A stretch of DNA of 64,000 bases from Tyto alba (GCF_018691265.1 NW_024881272.1:27393323-27457322), one strand, 5' to 3'; shown: positions 45,521 to 58,920, numbered from the stretch's first letter. The notes: generated by a model from the letters alone, not told the origin. Numbers and translations: made by a program.

Positions 45521-46535
45521 TTTCACCATTATTTATTATTATCAGAAGTGAAAGCTTTGCAATGGATCAGATAATAAAACAAAATCTAATAATTTCTATC
45601 AGTGATCTGAGCTAAACTGAGCTTGATTTTGTTCTAACAGAACTAACATATCTGTGCCTTCCCTCTTTCTTTGGTAATCCAGTGATTGCACCCTCCTACA
45701 TTTAGAAAAGCTATTGAGAAAAAGAATATGCAGGAAGTTTGCCATGGAAATCTGTTGGACTGTAAACCTGGAGTTCCAGTGTCTTATGAGCTTGAATTTC
45801 TTTCATATACTACAAGAGATATTTTGAAAGCTGAAATAAATATCTAATCATCCTGGTACTTTTTAAACATCATTCTTATTCTAAGAACGGTGACTTCATG
45901 ATGTTAAAACACACATAACTCATATGCAACCTGTTCACAGAAAACCAGAGATAAATCACATTGACACCAGCAAAACCTTCATTCCATGCTTTGCAATTTG
46001 CAGAGGCAACTGATGTAAGTCCTGGAAAGAACTGAGGAATTAGCAGTTAGAAGGAAACACAGAAGACTTGTGCCCAGTTGCCAGTCAGAGGGCCAAACAT
46101 GCCCAGGTTAGAGTATTTTAACTTGTGCTCTAAAAAGTGGATATAAAAGAGCTGAAATTGCACATTTCACAATGTTCTTAAATAAAATGCCATTCACTTT
46201 CTGAGATAGGAAGCTCATTTAAGAGGGTGCATTACTGCAAAACTCATGAGCACAAATGTTTCTGGGCTAACCTCTTCTTGTTTAATGGAAAATAGATTGG
46301 CATCATCAAACCATGTGTTATTCTTTATCATGGATCCTCCACTGAAATCAGTGCAACTCCCTTCTCATTTCCCTTCAACACAGGGGATAAACTGTTGTTA
46401 CTAAGTTCTATCTACATAAATTACACAAAGGAAGCAGAAGGTTGAAGCAAGAGTGTGAAAGATTTCTTGACTGTGTTTGTTACAAATTCATGTACACACT
46501 TATAGTCACATGAAGCATTTATGTTCACATAAAAT
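45521..46535. other. unannotated sequence
   Basis: Nothing recognised. Confidence 0.5.
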
Positions 46536-46539
46536 TAAT

Positions 46540-47370
46540 GCTTAGAGCTTTTAAATAGTTACTGTTTGCCAACACAGTTTGTAGTTTTTCACTTGCCCTA
46601 ATTACAATCAAAATAGCCCATGGATCTTCAATAAAATATATAAAGTGAAGGTTACTGAATAAATACCATGATTTGGCATATTAAAGTATTTACGCACGCT
46701 AAGAAAAACTAAATTATTTCACTCTTGTTGGATGAATGTCACTAATGGAAGTGTAACTCACAACATCTTGGATACCTACATGGATGATTAATTAAAAGAA
46801 AAAAATAGTTAATCAAGATAAACTTCTGCACCTAGCTAACAGAGGACTGAAAGTTTATCATGTCTAAATATGTTTCTCATACATTTACTGCAAATTAGTT
46901 TTTGAAAGTGAATTTCAAGGTCTACTGACTCCGAGGTCCACTAACTCAGTTTTCATTAAGTTTTCACAAATGATCTACTGTAGCATTATTCTTTTATAGT
47001 GGTGCAGATTTAAGGCCCACTATGGAAAGCAATTATACTGTCAGAAAAGTGTATTTTGACTTATTAAAAGATTGAAAGGTTTCATAAAACTATTTATTTT
47101 GTTGTTCATTGAGAGTACATGTTGACAGTGTTATGGAAGAAGGCATTTTTCTGGGGCATGTATCTCAGCCTCTTCTCATCATATCTTCTTATTGAAAACT
47201 TGAGACAATCTTACTTAGCAAATATGTTAAAAACCTGTGTAGGCAATAAATACAAAGTTCTTTGTGATTGTGCCCTGCAACTGGCCAGCTGAATTAATTT
47301 TGCTGTATCTGTATTAGTAATGATGCAAATGTGTTAGTTAAAAGGACAATAATAATTTTGGTTTAGTAAA
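46540..47370. promoter_or_regulatory. weak candidate for conserved non-coding sequence
   Basis: Contains AAAATTAATGC, TTTGCCAACACAGTTTG (NFI-like), CCCTAATTACAATC, GAATTAATTTTGCTG and AATGATGCAAATGTG (octamer-like). The density is lower than in the other candidates and plain AT-richness may explain it. Confidence 0.22.
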
Positions 47371-47521
47371 TACTGAAGATGTTTAACAGGAAACATAGAT
47401 ATTTAGAAGTCTGATGAGTTACATGATTCATGTCAAGAAACAATTTTGTCCAGATTTTGTGGATCACTTGTCTCAACTGCATTGCATTAACTCTTTCTGA
47501 TTACCTCACTGTCTCCCAGAG

Positions 47522-47578
47522 AGTTATTTTTATATCCTATTTCAGGATAGGATTATATCCTATTCATCTAAAATAACT
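47522..47578. repeat. nested inverted repeat
   Basis: Outer arms AGTTATTTT (47522-47530) and AAAATAACT (47570-47578) are perfectly complementary. Inside, ATCCTAT occurs at 47534-47540 and 47557-47563 with its complement ATAGGAT at 47547-47553 between them. The middle can therefore pair with either side, allowing two alternative stems. Confidence 0.75.
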
Positions 47579-50525
47579 ATGACTCAGAGAATAACCATAA
47601 TGCTGTCTTGTGGTAAAGGACTGAGGAAAGCTTAAAATATGAGCAAAGGATTTACCCTTCAATTGGTACATGGCATCTAGGAATAAACTCAGATGTTTGC
47701 CTCTTGACTTCCTTTTCAGAGCAAGTGACTAAGAAGTATTTAAGGAATGGACAAAAATTGGGTGATAACTGATTCAGCTTGACACTTGATCTTATACAAA
47801 AGCCACTGTAGGAGATACAAGAGGAAGAAGGGATGAAAATGCTACATAGAACTGAGGTACCTCTAGAAGACAATGTTTACACTGGTATCAGCAACCAAGT
47901 TTTTCTTGTTTCTAAAAAATAACAACATGTAATTTCTTTTTTTTATCCTTTTCAATTAGGTTACTTCAATTATTGTGTATATTCATCATGAAAAATGAGA
48001 ACTCCCAATTCTAAACTTTTTTTCCTAGAGTCTTCCAATTGTGTAATCATGTAAAGTGATATGAAACTCTAGGAAGCAGCAGAAAAGAGTCAGGCACTTG
48101 GATGGTTTTCTTTCCAAGAATCACATGATGGCCAAAACAGAAAACAGCAGGTCAGTCTAAGATACATGTGTATACTAATGGAAGACTTACAGGAAATAAG
48201 CAGAAGGAGTAAGAAGTCTTAGTCAACTAATATAAACCTCACCAAATAGCTTTGTTAAGCAGCAAGACTATGAGAAATTATGCATAGAAAAGCTAACTGG
48301 GGTCTGATTATGACCTATAGTGAAGAAGAGAGCATTGAAAGGGGACACTGATCAGTTAATAAGTTTTGAGAAAGAAGGGCAGAGAAGAGCAAAATAAAGA
48401 CAAAGGCCTACTTTCAAGACCAATAACTTCAGTGAACTGCAGGATTAGATAGCACAGAAAGCAAATGTAAAGAGGAAAGACCTTAAAGATAGTTGAAAAA
48501 CTATTTAGGACACAAGTATGATTCGTGCCAGCACGAAAGGAGTACGCTCATTTTAGTAAGAGACAAACTTGGTGAAATTGCAAGCACTTCAATGACCTAA
48601 AGCACAGTAAGAAATGGTATAGAACATGAAAAGTATATCAGATTACAAAGGTAGTAGGTAAAGTGGACTATGGAGAATGGAAAGAAACAATCAAACAAAA
48701 AGGCCAGGACACAAAGTGAGATACGGCAAGGCAGGTCCAGAAAGCTCTATACAAAAGCATTCTCTAACTTCATTAACAGCAGAAATAGATCAAGAAAACA
48801 CTATCCACTGCTGCATACAGAAGAAAAACTAGCAGCAAACACTAAGAGTGCTGAAGTATTTAAAATATTGTTCCAGCCTTCCTTAAAATGATAAATTATC
48901 ATAAGAAAGTTGTGTTCAGAAAGCAAGCTACATAGACCTTTGACTTCCCTCCATACAGAGTGAGGCTCTTGCACACAGTTTTAATATGCTAAATGAAGCA
49001 CAAGACCACGAGGGTAGTATCGAAAGTCATAATGTTATTCTTACCAAATAAATACATTTCCAATACCATCGTATGGATTTCATTTTACCTTATAGCCACT
49101 TGCAAAAAAATGGCCACCATACCGTAAGAATAGGAAAAAAAATACTATTTGATCTTGAAGATGTGCTGTGTGGTAAACACTAGTCCCACCAGCTACTGTT
49201 TAAATGCTGACATATTGATATTTTGCTATTGTTACTGATTTTCCTTAATTACATTGATCCTATAGGTTACGCACTGTTATTGTTTAAACTATAAATACTT
49301 ATCACATCCATTAGGATCTTTACTTTCAGAAGTAGAGAAACAGCTGTATAATAACTACACAAAAAAGTCTGTGTTATAACTTATGGTACTAGAAACAAAT
49401 TGTCAGTAGGATCCAGTTCTTAGATGCTAGTAATAAGAGTTTTTTCATCAACAGAGTTAACTATTAATTAAGCCACTGGTCTTGTGAGTCTATGAGCACA
49501 CTTTCCATAAGTGCATTGATACTATATCATATAAGAAGAGGCACTTATTTCCCTTATTCTAAAAACTAAGGGGCTATTCCCTTTTTGGCAGGTTTAAAAA
49601 CCCTTCATATTTTTAATAGTTTTACATCTAAGATCTTCATTGCAAACAACCTTATTAGAGCTAAAGGAAAAAGAGACAAATAAGTTAGTGTGAATTCTTT
49701 AACTTTCCATGAGTTCTGCATTGGTTTTCCCAGAGCAGAGATGTGGCTTTCTCTCAGCTCTTTCTTTCTACGTTGTCCATTCCTCTAATGGCTATAGATC
49801 ATTTCCTGTTCTGCAGCTGAAATAGCACAACTTCAGAGGCTGTGACTAACATCATTTAAGCCATTATAATTTTTTACCAAACTATTATTAAACAAATTGA
49901 TTTTCCCCCAGCCTCTATGATAAAGAAAATCATTCATTCATTTTTTGTGTTCTTGGCAATGTATGTTTCTTCTTTAAATCACATAATGGCAAGAATTAGG
50001 AAAAATAATCATTTAGCTGATGTCAGTAAGTTGGTCAAAGCTATCACATTTGTCATCATGTAGGAAGCTGCCATTACCTTAGGCCAATTTTTGCAACTAA
50101 TAGTTTCTGATTCATTCACTACTCAAAAAACTATAATTGTCTTTGAACCTTTTTAATTGTCCCACTGATAAGAAGAACACATAGTGAAAAAAAAATAAGA
50201 TTTGGATTGTGTCTGATGTGAATTTATTAGCATGTTGGAAGAACCTGAAATATGGGAGAATCTTGGTTTAAAATAATCTCTTATTTCTGTTCCTCCTAGT
50301 AAAAACTTTTCTAGACATTTTTTTCTTACACTTCCCATGTGTTTTGAAGATGGGAAATGTTAGCAAGATCTTTAAAACATTTTTACTACTTTGTCCACCT
50401 TAAAATCTAAAGCACTTGTCCCATGAGCTAGAACGTAACAAGTAACCAATTGGGTTATGTTCATTACAGAAAAATGAAAAATATGTAACTGTCTACAGAG
50501 AGCAGCTTTTATGATACCAAATATT
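47579..50525. other. unannotated sequence
   Basis: No gene or family seen apart from the short inverted repeat at 48532-48547. Confidence 0.5.
48532..48547. repeat. CpG-containing inverted repeat
   Basis: TTCGTGC (48532-48538) and GCACGAA (48541-48547) are perfect 7-base arms around CA. Two CpG are kept in an otherwise CpG-poor stretch. It could be a dimeric factor site. Confidence 0.6.
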
Positions 50526-50528
50526 TCT

Positions 50529-50565
50529 GGCACAGAGACTGAATGATTTGCCAGGTCACATCCTC
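50529..50565 (-). repeat. possible MIR remnant
   Basis: GGCACAGAGACTGAATGATT then TGCCAGGTCACAT resembles 'aggcacagagagattaagtaacttgcccaaggtcacac', the complement of the MIR body. Too short to be sure. Confidence 0.3.
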
Positions 50566-53120
50566 CATGGTCCTACAGTTCTTTTCATCTCACTGCATGT
50601 TTTGCCTATGCAGTAGGACTTAAGTGAAAATGATGATGGTGTTTGCACCAACCGTGAAGCCTGTATATCTCCACAAAAGTCTTTTGTAAAAGGATATAGA
50701 AAGCAATACAAAGACATCTGTGATGAATCAGGGTGGTCATGTGAGAAATACAAAGCTCAGCGCACATTCTGGTAAGAAACAGCTCAGATCTGTTCCCATT
50801 TAATAGAACTACTTTGCTTGTTAGCAGAATAAACAAAGTTTGTATTTATTCTGAGGTTAGTTGTATAAAATCATTTAATGTGAGTGCCTGCTTGCAGAGT
50901 CTGAAGCTAGAGAAAGCCAGCCAATCCTGTTCATTTTCATGACAGATGGTATAAAGCAGTGTTTAAGGCACTGATGGGAAAATCAAGAGAGATATTTTAC
51001 TCCTGGATTCCCCATGGTGCTGCAGTACAGCCTGTAAAGCCAGCTCACCATTCTGTGCCTCTGTTTACCTTTTCCCCTTTCTCCATTTTAGAGAAAAGCT
51101 CGTCTCCCTGTGTGCATTAAAACAACGCCTGCATGAAAAGGCCCCAGTACCAGTGGGAGCACTAACCAGTGTCCCAGTACCAGCAGTGCTGTTAGTTTTA
51201 TATAAACTTCTTATTTACTCTATAAAAGCACTACAGTGTACAAACAGTATTTATTAAGAAAGGCTCCCTGGTAGAGGATCTTCTCACTGGAGCACTGTTT
51301 TACTATATAATATGCAAGACCTTTAAGTTCACTGAAAGGGTTATCTGAATTCCATGGCTAGTAAACGAGTGAGGTTTTTGGCAATAAATTCATTGAAAGC
51401 CAGGGCTGCTGAACTTCAACAGCTGACACTGGCTTCTGCAGGTGCGAAATCACAGATGGTTACATGTCATTACTGCCACAGAAGTGCTACTGAATTCACT
51501 AACATTTGCCAGGCTGTGCAGAATACTGTACACACAATATGCTATAGAATTCAGGCAGCCCTGGACACCATATATTCAGGATACTCCAGTGTAATTAGTG
51601 AATGGCTGAATGTGTAGGCCCTACATTAACATCCATATCTTTGTTCTTCAGATGTCACCTTGCCCTTTCACGGGATTACAATTCACACTCAGGAGGACCT
51701 CATTTTATGCAAAACACATGGCAAGGTCAAAATAGACATATATAAAGCTCTAGTCTCAAACATGGTCTTCCTGACACTATGCAGTTAGGGATGAGAGTTT
51801 GGCAAATCACTGATGCCAACTTTGTCCTAGCTTTCCCTCCTCCTACTGCAGGAAACAAGCCTCAGGCTACTGCAGTCAGTTCACACGCTGGGACAGAGCA
51901 GGTTCAGTAATTTGGAGCCAATTATTTTGCAACAGAATGGGCTGTGATCCTTCTTACCCTCCACAGAAAATAACATAGAAACCAACGAGACCTCATGTTT
52001 GTACAGTCAGCACGCACCTTCTCATTGATTTAAGTTCTCATTTTTCTGTCTCACTTTAAGAGGAATTTTTTATATTGAAAATGCACTCAGGGTAATAACC
52101 AATTTACAACTTTTTTCACATTCTTACTGCAGCCAAAGAGATTGTGATCAGAAGTGTTTTAAAACTACAATTCTACTAATGTTATCTACTTGACAAATTG
52201 CCCATAATACATGAGAAAACCAAACAAAGTTATAATAATCCAGACTTCAGAGAACAAAAGTATCAGCAATGGCTCATTTTGTAGTTCATTTTGCTTTTAC
52301 TCAGATACATCCTTAAAATGGAACAGAGATGAAGGACAAAGAAATACTGAGAAGTCACTCTGTTACTTAACAGGAGCTTTACAGATTGACCACTAAGATG
52401 CAGGAGTCCAGAGGGCAAAATCTGGTCTTTATGTATTTTCTGAGATAGAGAACAGTTTCTGTAATGGGATATTATATAAAGTGGTGAGAGATATTTTTTT
52501 TTTTTTTCCAAAAGATAGTGGAGAATAAGTAACTACAGGCTAAGAATTCTCCTTTGCTAACCTGTCCAAAATACAATAATTACATGACAGAGTAAAAGTG
52601 ATACTGTGCCAACAGAAACCCACGGCAGCTAATCACACTGCTGTATGGTTGACCATGTACTTAGTGATATAAACAAATTAATTCCCAAAAGATAGCTAAT
52701 CCAGCTTTTCAAGCCCCCTAGTAACATTGTGGAGACTGTGCACTAATACCTAACAGCATGTACTTTATATCATTTGGTGCAACTTTTCCATTAACTGGCA
52801 ACAAAGGACTTTTTATTTGGATTTATAAATTCCCAAAGCAAATTTCTGAAGGGCAAACTTATATAACGCCATTTAATTTGCAATGATTCCAGATCCCAAC
52901 AGTATGTGAGCTCCTACCAAAGCCTGTTCTGTTTCCTTTAGCCAGAAATTAGATGGTTATAACAACAGACCAAATTAGGGATGTGCCTGCAATATAAAAT
53001 ATTTTCAGCCCCTCTGATAAAAGACAAATGGAAAAACACAGTCCAAAACAACTTTTATCACACATTTTGATTAGACTGGCATCGGATTGAATGAAATGAC
53101 ATACAGTTGTCTAATGAGCT
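50566..53120. other. unannotated sequence
   Basis: An 87-codon frame (51354-51617) is discussed in the findings. A T run lies around 52493-52507. Nothing else recognised. Confidence 0.5.
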
Positions 53121-53124
53121 GCTC

Positions 53125-53143
53125 TTTTTTTTTTTTTTTTTTT
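53125..53143. repeat. poly-T tract
   Basis: About 19 consecutive T. Confidence 0.9.
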
Positions 53144-56105
53144 AAAAGAGGCCAAAATCCCATTGGTTCATTTGCAAAAAAAACCCTGCATTGGTTCAAT
53201 GGCAGAAGGATCTGTCTCCACACAAGTTTCACCATGTATTTCCGAGGGGCACAAAAAAATAACTGTCTCACATCACATTCATATAATGATAAGAAATTAT
53301 TTGCTATCATAAATTTAAATCATTAAAATAAAACAATCTCATAAGACCCTCTCTCTTTCCTCCAAAATAAATACGTCAAATTTATCTCAGAAGCTACTTT
53401 CCCTAAGTGTCTTATTTTCCTTCCACATTATGTGGCAGCATTAAAATACCATTATACTATGGCAATGGATGTTTAAGAACATTTTGATAGTGTTTAAGTA
53501 TTTTTTTCTTTTTACTACTGATTTATTGTACGTTCCAAAAATACCCTGGAGCAAAACATTTGCTTTCGTTTGGAAAGGAAAAGTGGAAAATATATTTGCT
53601 ATATTCATCTCAGTGTCAAACCCAAATTTGAACACAGGCTTCCAAGATACAAAAAAACAAAATGAAACAAAACTATATACACCCCTTGCTCTCGTCCTCT
53701 GCCTTCATTCTCTATATTGATATAGCACTTGTGTCTTTAGTGGCATAACCCTTTATACTTTGTGTTAGTTTTTTTCCTGCAAGTGGTTATATTGATAAAA
53801 ATTTAATACCATGTTCTGAAGTCTTTGACTTTCCCTTGCCTATCTTCATTCTTTGCAATTTCTGTTGTGGGACCATATCTAATCTCCACATTCTTTTACC
53901 ATAAGAATGTATGAAATAATGAATATGTGCATAGTTAGTGAGAAGTGTGATAAAAACCGGGACAGGACACTTGGATAAATAATTCTAATTGTGAAGGAAG
54001 GTCTACTGACCCATCTATAATTCACCCTGCATCCTGGCAAAGAAAAGGGGTTTCCACAGGGATTGTAACTAGATAAAACTGGTCTTTATTTACTTTAATA
54101 ATTGTTTCTTAAAGACTATTGCCTGTATCCCCAGTCTATAGAGGGCTGGCAAATATTGGTTAAGAAAAGTAGTGAATTCTTCAGTCCACTGGTAACTGAA
54201 TAAACCAAGTAACTAAGTGAACTGAGTAAAACTGGTGAAATTTTCCAGTGGAATTCTTTTCTGATACAAGTTCATATATTTCAGATTAATTATTTCAATT
54301 TGTTTGTTTTTTTTTTTTGTTTTCATTTTGGTTTGAAAGTCCAGTCGACATCAAAGCCTCAGACCAGTCTGTATATGTCAGCAAACTTACAAGTTTAAGA
54401 GAAATATGGACAGTAAATTTGTCTTTTGGGCAGCCAGGATGAATTCAATAGCCCAAACATAGGAATTTAGTGTAACTGCAAGAGCCTCCCACTGCCACTT
54501 TGGAAGGGTTTTAGTCTCCTGTAGATTTCTGCCATATTTGTGACCCCAATGTGAATGCCTCAGGTACTCAAAGGTATTTAAAAGAGCACTAGAACACATT
54601 TCTGAACAATTGAATCTTACCTCAAACACTGCCAACAAACTGGAGTTAAACAAGTGGAAGAAAGATCAAATAGAAGGGCTTGATCTGAAATGTTATACAC
54701 TTTTCACTCTGAAAAACCAATAACCATGTTGGGAAAGTTATCTCATTCAATTTATGATGATTGCAATTCTGGATCTAATAAGCAAATATTTTTTTCACAC
54801 TTCTAACTCCATTTTTTATCTCTGATTATCTTTTACATCATTTCTAACTGCACTCCTGCATGAGTAGTTCACTGCAAATACCCTCTAAGGGAAAAGACAA
54901 GTCATTCTGAAGAAGAGTTGTTCTCTTTGGACTAACTTTAACTGGTGCGACCTGACTGACAGTATCTTCCATTTATCACCAGGTCAGAGCATGCACATAA
55001 GCAGTTACTATGGATCAGCTCATGCATTGCAAATTAACACCTCTGTTTAAATATCAGTAATTTATTCACATGCTCATTCCCTTAATCTCAGCCAGAGAAT
55101 TGCATCAGACTGCAACAGCCATAGAAAGACAAAAATTAGTTACAGGCTAGCCACATTTATATATGATTTACAATATTTTTAAGTAATCTTTTGACATCCA
55201 AGCCCTCAGTATTCAGAAAACAAAAATTATAGATTGCTAGAGGGAGTATTAAGAATAAAATCCACTGGTCTTTGAACCATTCCACCACCATTCAGCTTTC
55301 TATGCACAAAATACATATTGGGGAACGGTGGTAACTACACAAGCTTTTATACTAGAGCAATGCATATGGAGTGTAGCTAAAATGGAACAAAGCCACCTTT
55401 TTGGCAAGAATTCTGTATTAAGTACTCACATCTGCAAACTAGCAGCAATGGCATTTTAACATATGCAATTTATTCTCCTCTCTGAATTCAGCCAGTGGCT
55501 CTTTAGCCGACAGACACCAGTATGGAGCCATGGCTTTGTTCCCAGTAAATTCATCTGTTTTGGAGAGCAAAGGAGAAAGTAACATTGAGATTATGCATGA
55601 GAACCAAGTATGGAAACTTATCTGGATTGACCAAGGAAGCAAAAATGGCTAGACATATGGGACGGTGTACAAAAAGGTGCAGATTCTCGTGTAGGAGCAT
55701 GGGACTGCCAGAATGGCTAAGCATAAACAGCCAGCTGAGAGCAAGAAACAAGTCTGAGAATGAAGGGCAAAATGAGATGGGTAGAAGGAAGAAGCCTGAT
55801 AACAGAGTTGAAAAGGAAGGGATTTTTAAAAGGAAGCTATAATCTAGCTCTTAGACTCAAGGAAGAGGGTAGTAGAGAATATCAGGCTGGAAAGACTAAG
55901 TTAAGAGTATATTTCACGGATTTCAAGGTTGTGCTCTGTCCTTCAAAGAATATAGAAAAAATAAGTTTATGGTACAAGATGCTAAAAATATTTCTAGATA
56001 CTAACACAGCAATACAGATCACATTAACATACAGCTTTGTAAGGAATGGTATATAAATTAGAACTACTTGCAAAGGACTGGAAATAATAAGCTCATATAG
56101 AATGA
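53144..56105. other. unannotated sequence
   Basis: About 3 kb with no recognised gene or repeat. A T-rich run is at 54306-54318. Confidence 0.5.
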
Positions 56106-56109
56106 TAAA

Positions 56110-56680
56110 TGTGTGTTATTAATGTTCTGTTGTCTTAATTGCAAGGCTTTTGTTCTCTATTACAGAATGAGAATATTCCCTGCAAAACAATTATTCTCCT
56201 GATTGTTGGTTAGATTAGCATTTGCCACAGGGCTTTATGTTTCACAAAATATTTTTGCTTGCATAAAGAAACCATGAAAGGCAGGCAGATAGCAAACAGC
56301 AAAGTCAAAGAAAACAGATCATGTTTGCTCTCTTTCTACTTTTATTATATATTTGGTCATACATGGATTGGAGCACTCCCCACGTAAGGAAGAAGTGAAC
56401 AGAGCTTACATGCTCCATTCAGCATTTAAAGCGTGGGTATTTTGTCTGCCATTCCAGCAAAAAGATATTTTAAGTAAACAAAATATGCAGGCATTTTATT
56501 TGAGCCTTTCCCTTAGTTTCTAACATCTTTTGACCAAATCTGAAATCCTCTTATTTGTTCACATGCTGCCTAATGATAGTGTAATGTAAACATAATGGAA
56601 CTGAAAATACAAGTAAATTAACATTTCTTTAAAGACATTTATGACTCAGCAGGTCACTGTTTTCCAATCACTAATATGAG
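56110..56680. promoter_or_regulatory. candidate conserved non-coding element cluster
   Basis: ACAATTATTCTCCTGATTG, TTAGATTAGCATTTGCC, AGTAAACAAAATATGC (forkhead-like) and CTGCCTAATGATAGTG lie in repeat-free sequence. The right end carries the NF-E2-like site listed separately. No frame spans it. Confidence 0.33.
56642..56651 (+). promoter_or_regulatory. NF-E2/MAF-type site
   Basis: TGACTCAGCA is the exact asymmetric core bound by CNC-bZIP/small MAF dimers, combining an AP-1 half with a MAF half-site. Confidence 0.4.
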
Positions 56681-56796
56681 TCAGAACTAAGTCTGTGAAA
56701 TGGTGTTAGAAAGTACAGGACATAATCTTTCATCTGCAATGCAAAAATCATAGCCCTGACCATTCTTGTAATTAAAGATGCCCAGACTGTTTTTGT

Positions 56797-56870
56797 AATA
56801 AGAACATGGCCCAGCCAAACTCCTAGTCTGGTACTTTCTGCCTATCTCAACTCACTCCTGCAATTTCAGT
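56797..56870 (-). mobile_element. possible fossil CR1 3' end
   Basis: AATAAGAACATGGCC followed by AACTCCTAGTCTGGTACTTT resembles the complement of an ancient CR1 tail ('...ccagactagatggacc...ttcttat'). The match is loose, so this is only a suggestion. Confidence 0.2.
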
Positions 56871-57145
56871 TGGATATAGAATACTGTATGTTCTGCCCTG
56901 AAGAGATGTGTGGCTAAATGACTGCTGTCTTGATTAACATTTAAGATACTTCTGTGAAATGGACAACAGAAATACAAAGGACGGGTACCTTACTTCTACA
57001 CAGAACCAAATCAGAACAAGAACAGCACTCAAGGAAGTATAGGGACAGATTGAGAAAACCACACTGTGATGTTTATACCAAGGCAACAAATGCAAATGAA
57101 ATCTTCCAGCATTATTGACAGTAACACTAAGGTTACAGTATGTGT
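56871..57145. other. unannotated sequence
   Basis: Nothing recognised. Confidence 0.5.
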
Positions 57146-57149
57146 GCGT

Positions 57150-57240
57150 GTCATGTCTTATTGCTGATCAAGATTATCGTTAATGTTTATTCAATCAATA
57201 TCAGCATGTCTGAGGGGACTGAAAAGGCACTAATAAGAAC
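57150..57240. promoter_or_regulatory. short candidate conserved element
   Basis: TGCTGATCAAGATTATCG, TTAATGTTTATTCAATC and AATATCAGCATG are dense homeodomain, forkhead and PBX-like words within 90 bases. The ends TGCTGATCA and ATCAGCAT have a loose symmetry. Confidence 0.3.
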
Positions 57241-57915
57241 ACACACTGTTTAGGGTAAACACAGAGCTGATTACAGTGGCACCCACTTGATTTGGCAACT
57301 AGGATTTGAACAGATTATTTTCAAGATGATGGTAGTGGCATATACAGTTCACCTGACAATGAGGGAAATGGACAATACCTTCTCCTGGGTTTTCCATTAG
57401 TCTTATAACCACAATCCCAGGACATACAAAGGCTCTGGCTCAGATTCTAGCAGACTCCCAAGCCACCATAAGTGTTGGACATATTTACACACAGCAGAAA
57501 GGAGTGGAGGCACAAGCCAGGTAAGTCACTCAGATATTCCTCTTCTACTAGGTATTCACAGGCTGACAAGTTGTGCAACCTAAGATACTGCAGCCCAACA
57601 AAGGATTTGACACAGAGAGTGGGTGCCACAGGTCAGTGAAGCACAGAGATGCTCAGAAGTTGGCTCCAAGGATCTCAGTTGGATACTGAATGTAAACTAC
57701 ATTATGGCAAACATATTGCATATAGTACATAATCTACTTCAGAATTTGCTCAGAAAGCAGAACCATATGCATGTTGTACAGTGCAGACATCCTTTGAGAA
57801 TAAATATTCAGATTGTTATTGTTTAAAAGATGAATGATCATATAGAACCCCAAGAATGCCCTCATGGAAATAATCTGTTCAGACTATGCAGTTATATGTG
57901 TGCATGCCATTTTAA
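57241..57915. other. unannotated sequence
   Basis: Nothing recognised. Confidence 0.5.
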
Positions 57916-57920
57916 GTGAG

Positions 57921-57960
57921 GAAAGAAACAATCTTGCCTCAATAGAGCTTATATTCTGAC
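57921..57960. repeat. old amniote SINE-like fragment (short)
   Basis: GAAACAATCTTGCCTCAATA then GAGCTTATATTCTGAC matches the 'acagtccctgccccaaagagcttacaatctaa' segment of the same old family as 13320-13440, on the strand opposite to that copy's element strand. Short. Confidence 0.35.
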
Positions 57961-58880
57961 AGCAGTGTCAGCTACATCGCTTGCGACTTTGTCTAAAAAA
58001 GGACTTGAAGGCATAAAATTGAAATCAGGAGGAATTTTGGTAAAAGAAACCCAGAGCTGCGATCCTGAGTTGTGAACCTCAGCTGCCACTTGTATCCTGT
58101 TCATTCAGCATTTTATGGCTGTAAAGCTGACTAGAGACTAGCAAGTTCTGCTTTGGCACCCACACAGAATTGCCTGAGTTTTGACAGAGCTGAGCAGCTT
58201 GGCTCTTAACCCAGTCAGGCAAGAGGAGACTTGGCATTGCTGATGACAAAGAAAATAGTTTTTGGAGAATTAAATACGTTTTTTGATTTGCTGAAATAGA
58301 CTAATTATAATAATTAGCAGAGGTACAAAATGTCTTCATCGTTGCATTCAAGACCTTGGCTTTTTTATGCACACAATGGTACCAGACATTGGTTCTTATG
58401 CTATAGTATCCCAGGATGACATTACAACTGTATTATGATGTATCTCTAGCCACTTCCTGGAACACACTGGTGAAGTACACAAAATCTAAGTGTTTGTGCA
58501 TACATATATTTTTGCAGATACAGGAACTTAGAAAGCAAACCCCAAACTGTTAGTCATAAAGTACTCAAACTTTGTCACTGTTATCTCACCTTTCAGGAGC
58601 TCATTGGAGACAGTCATTGCCAGGTCTGATGGTCCTAAAAATCTGTAGTTTCTGTGAAAGTCCAGTATATCTGAGAATGCTTGGCAATTTGGCAAATTAT
58701 ATCACAGGATTTTTAGACTAGGTGTCAACAGAATAATATTGAGAAAATTGACATTTGCTGTTTCCTTACAACTTTGTCACAGAGCATTATGTCTTGTTTG
58801 ACTCTGAATTCTGTAGACAAATGTAAAAGCAAACAAAAAAATAAAACACATCATCATCATCCATGGGCAAGTCTGGACGC
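57961..58880. other. unannotated sequence
   Basis: GACTAATTATAATAATTAGC around 58300-58319 contains facing homeodomain cores. No gene or further repeat is seen. Confidence 0.45.
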
Positions 58881-58884
58881 TGAC

Positions 58885-58920
58885 ACCTGGCAAACCTTTT
58901 GAAGTCAATGACAAAATTTA
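58885..58920. repeat. old palindromic interspersed repeat, copy 8 (weak)
   Basis: CCTGGCAAACCTTTTGAAGT followed by CAATGACAAAATTTA resembles the centre of the palindromic family. Short. Confidence 0.35.
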
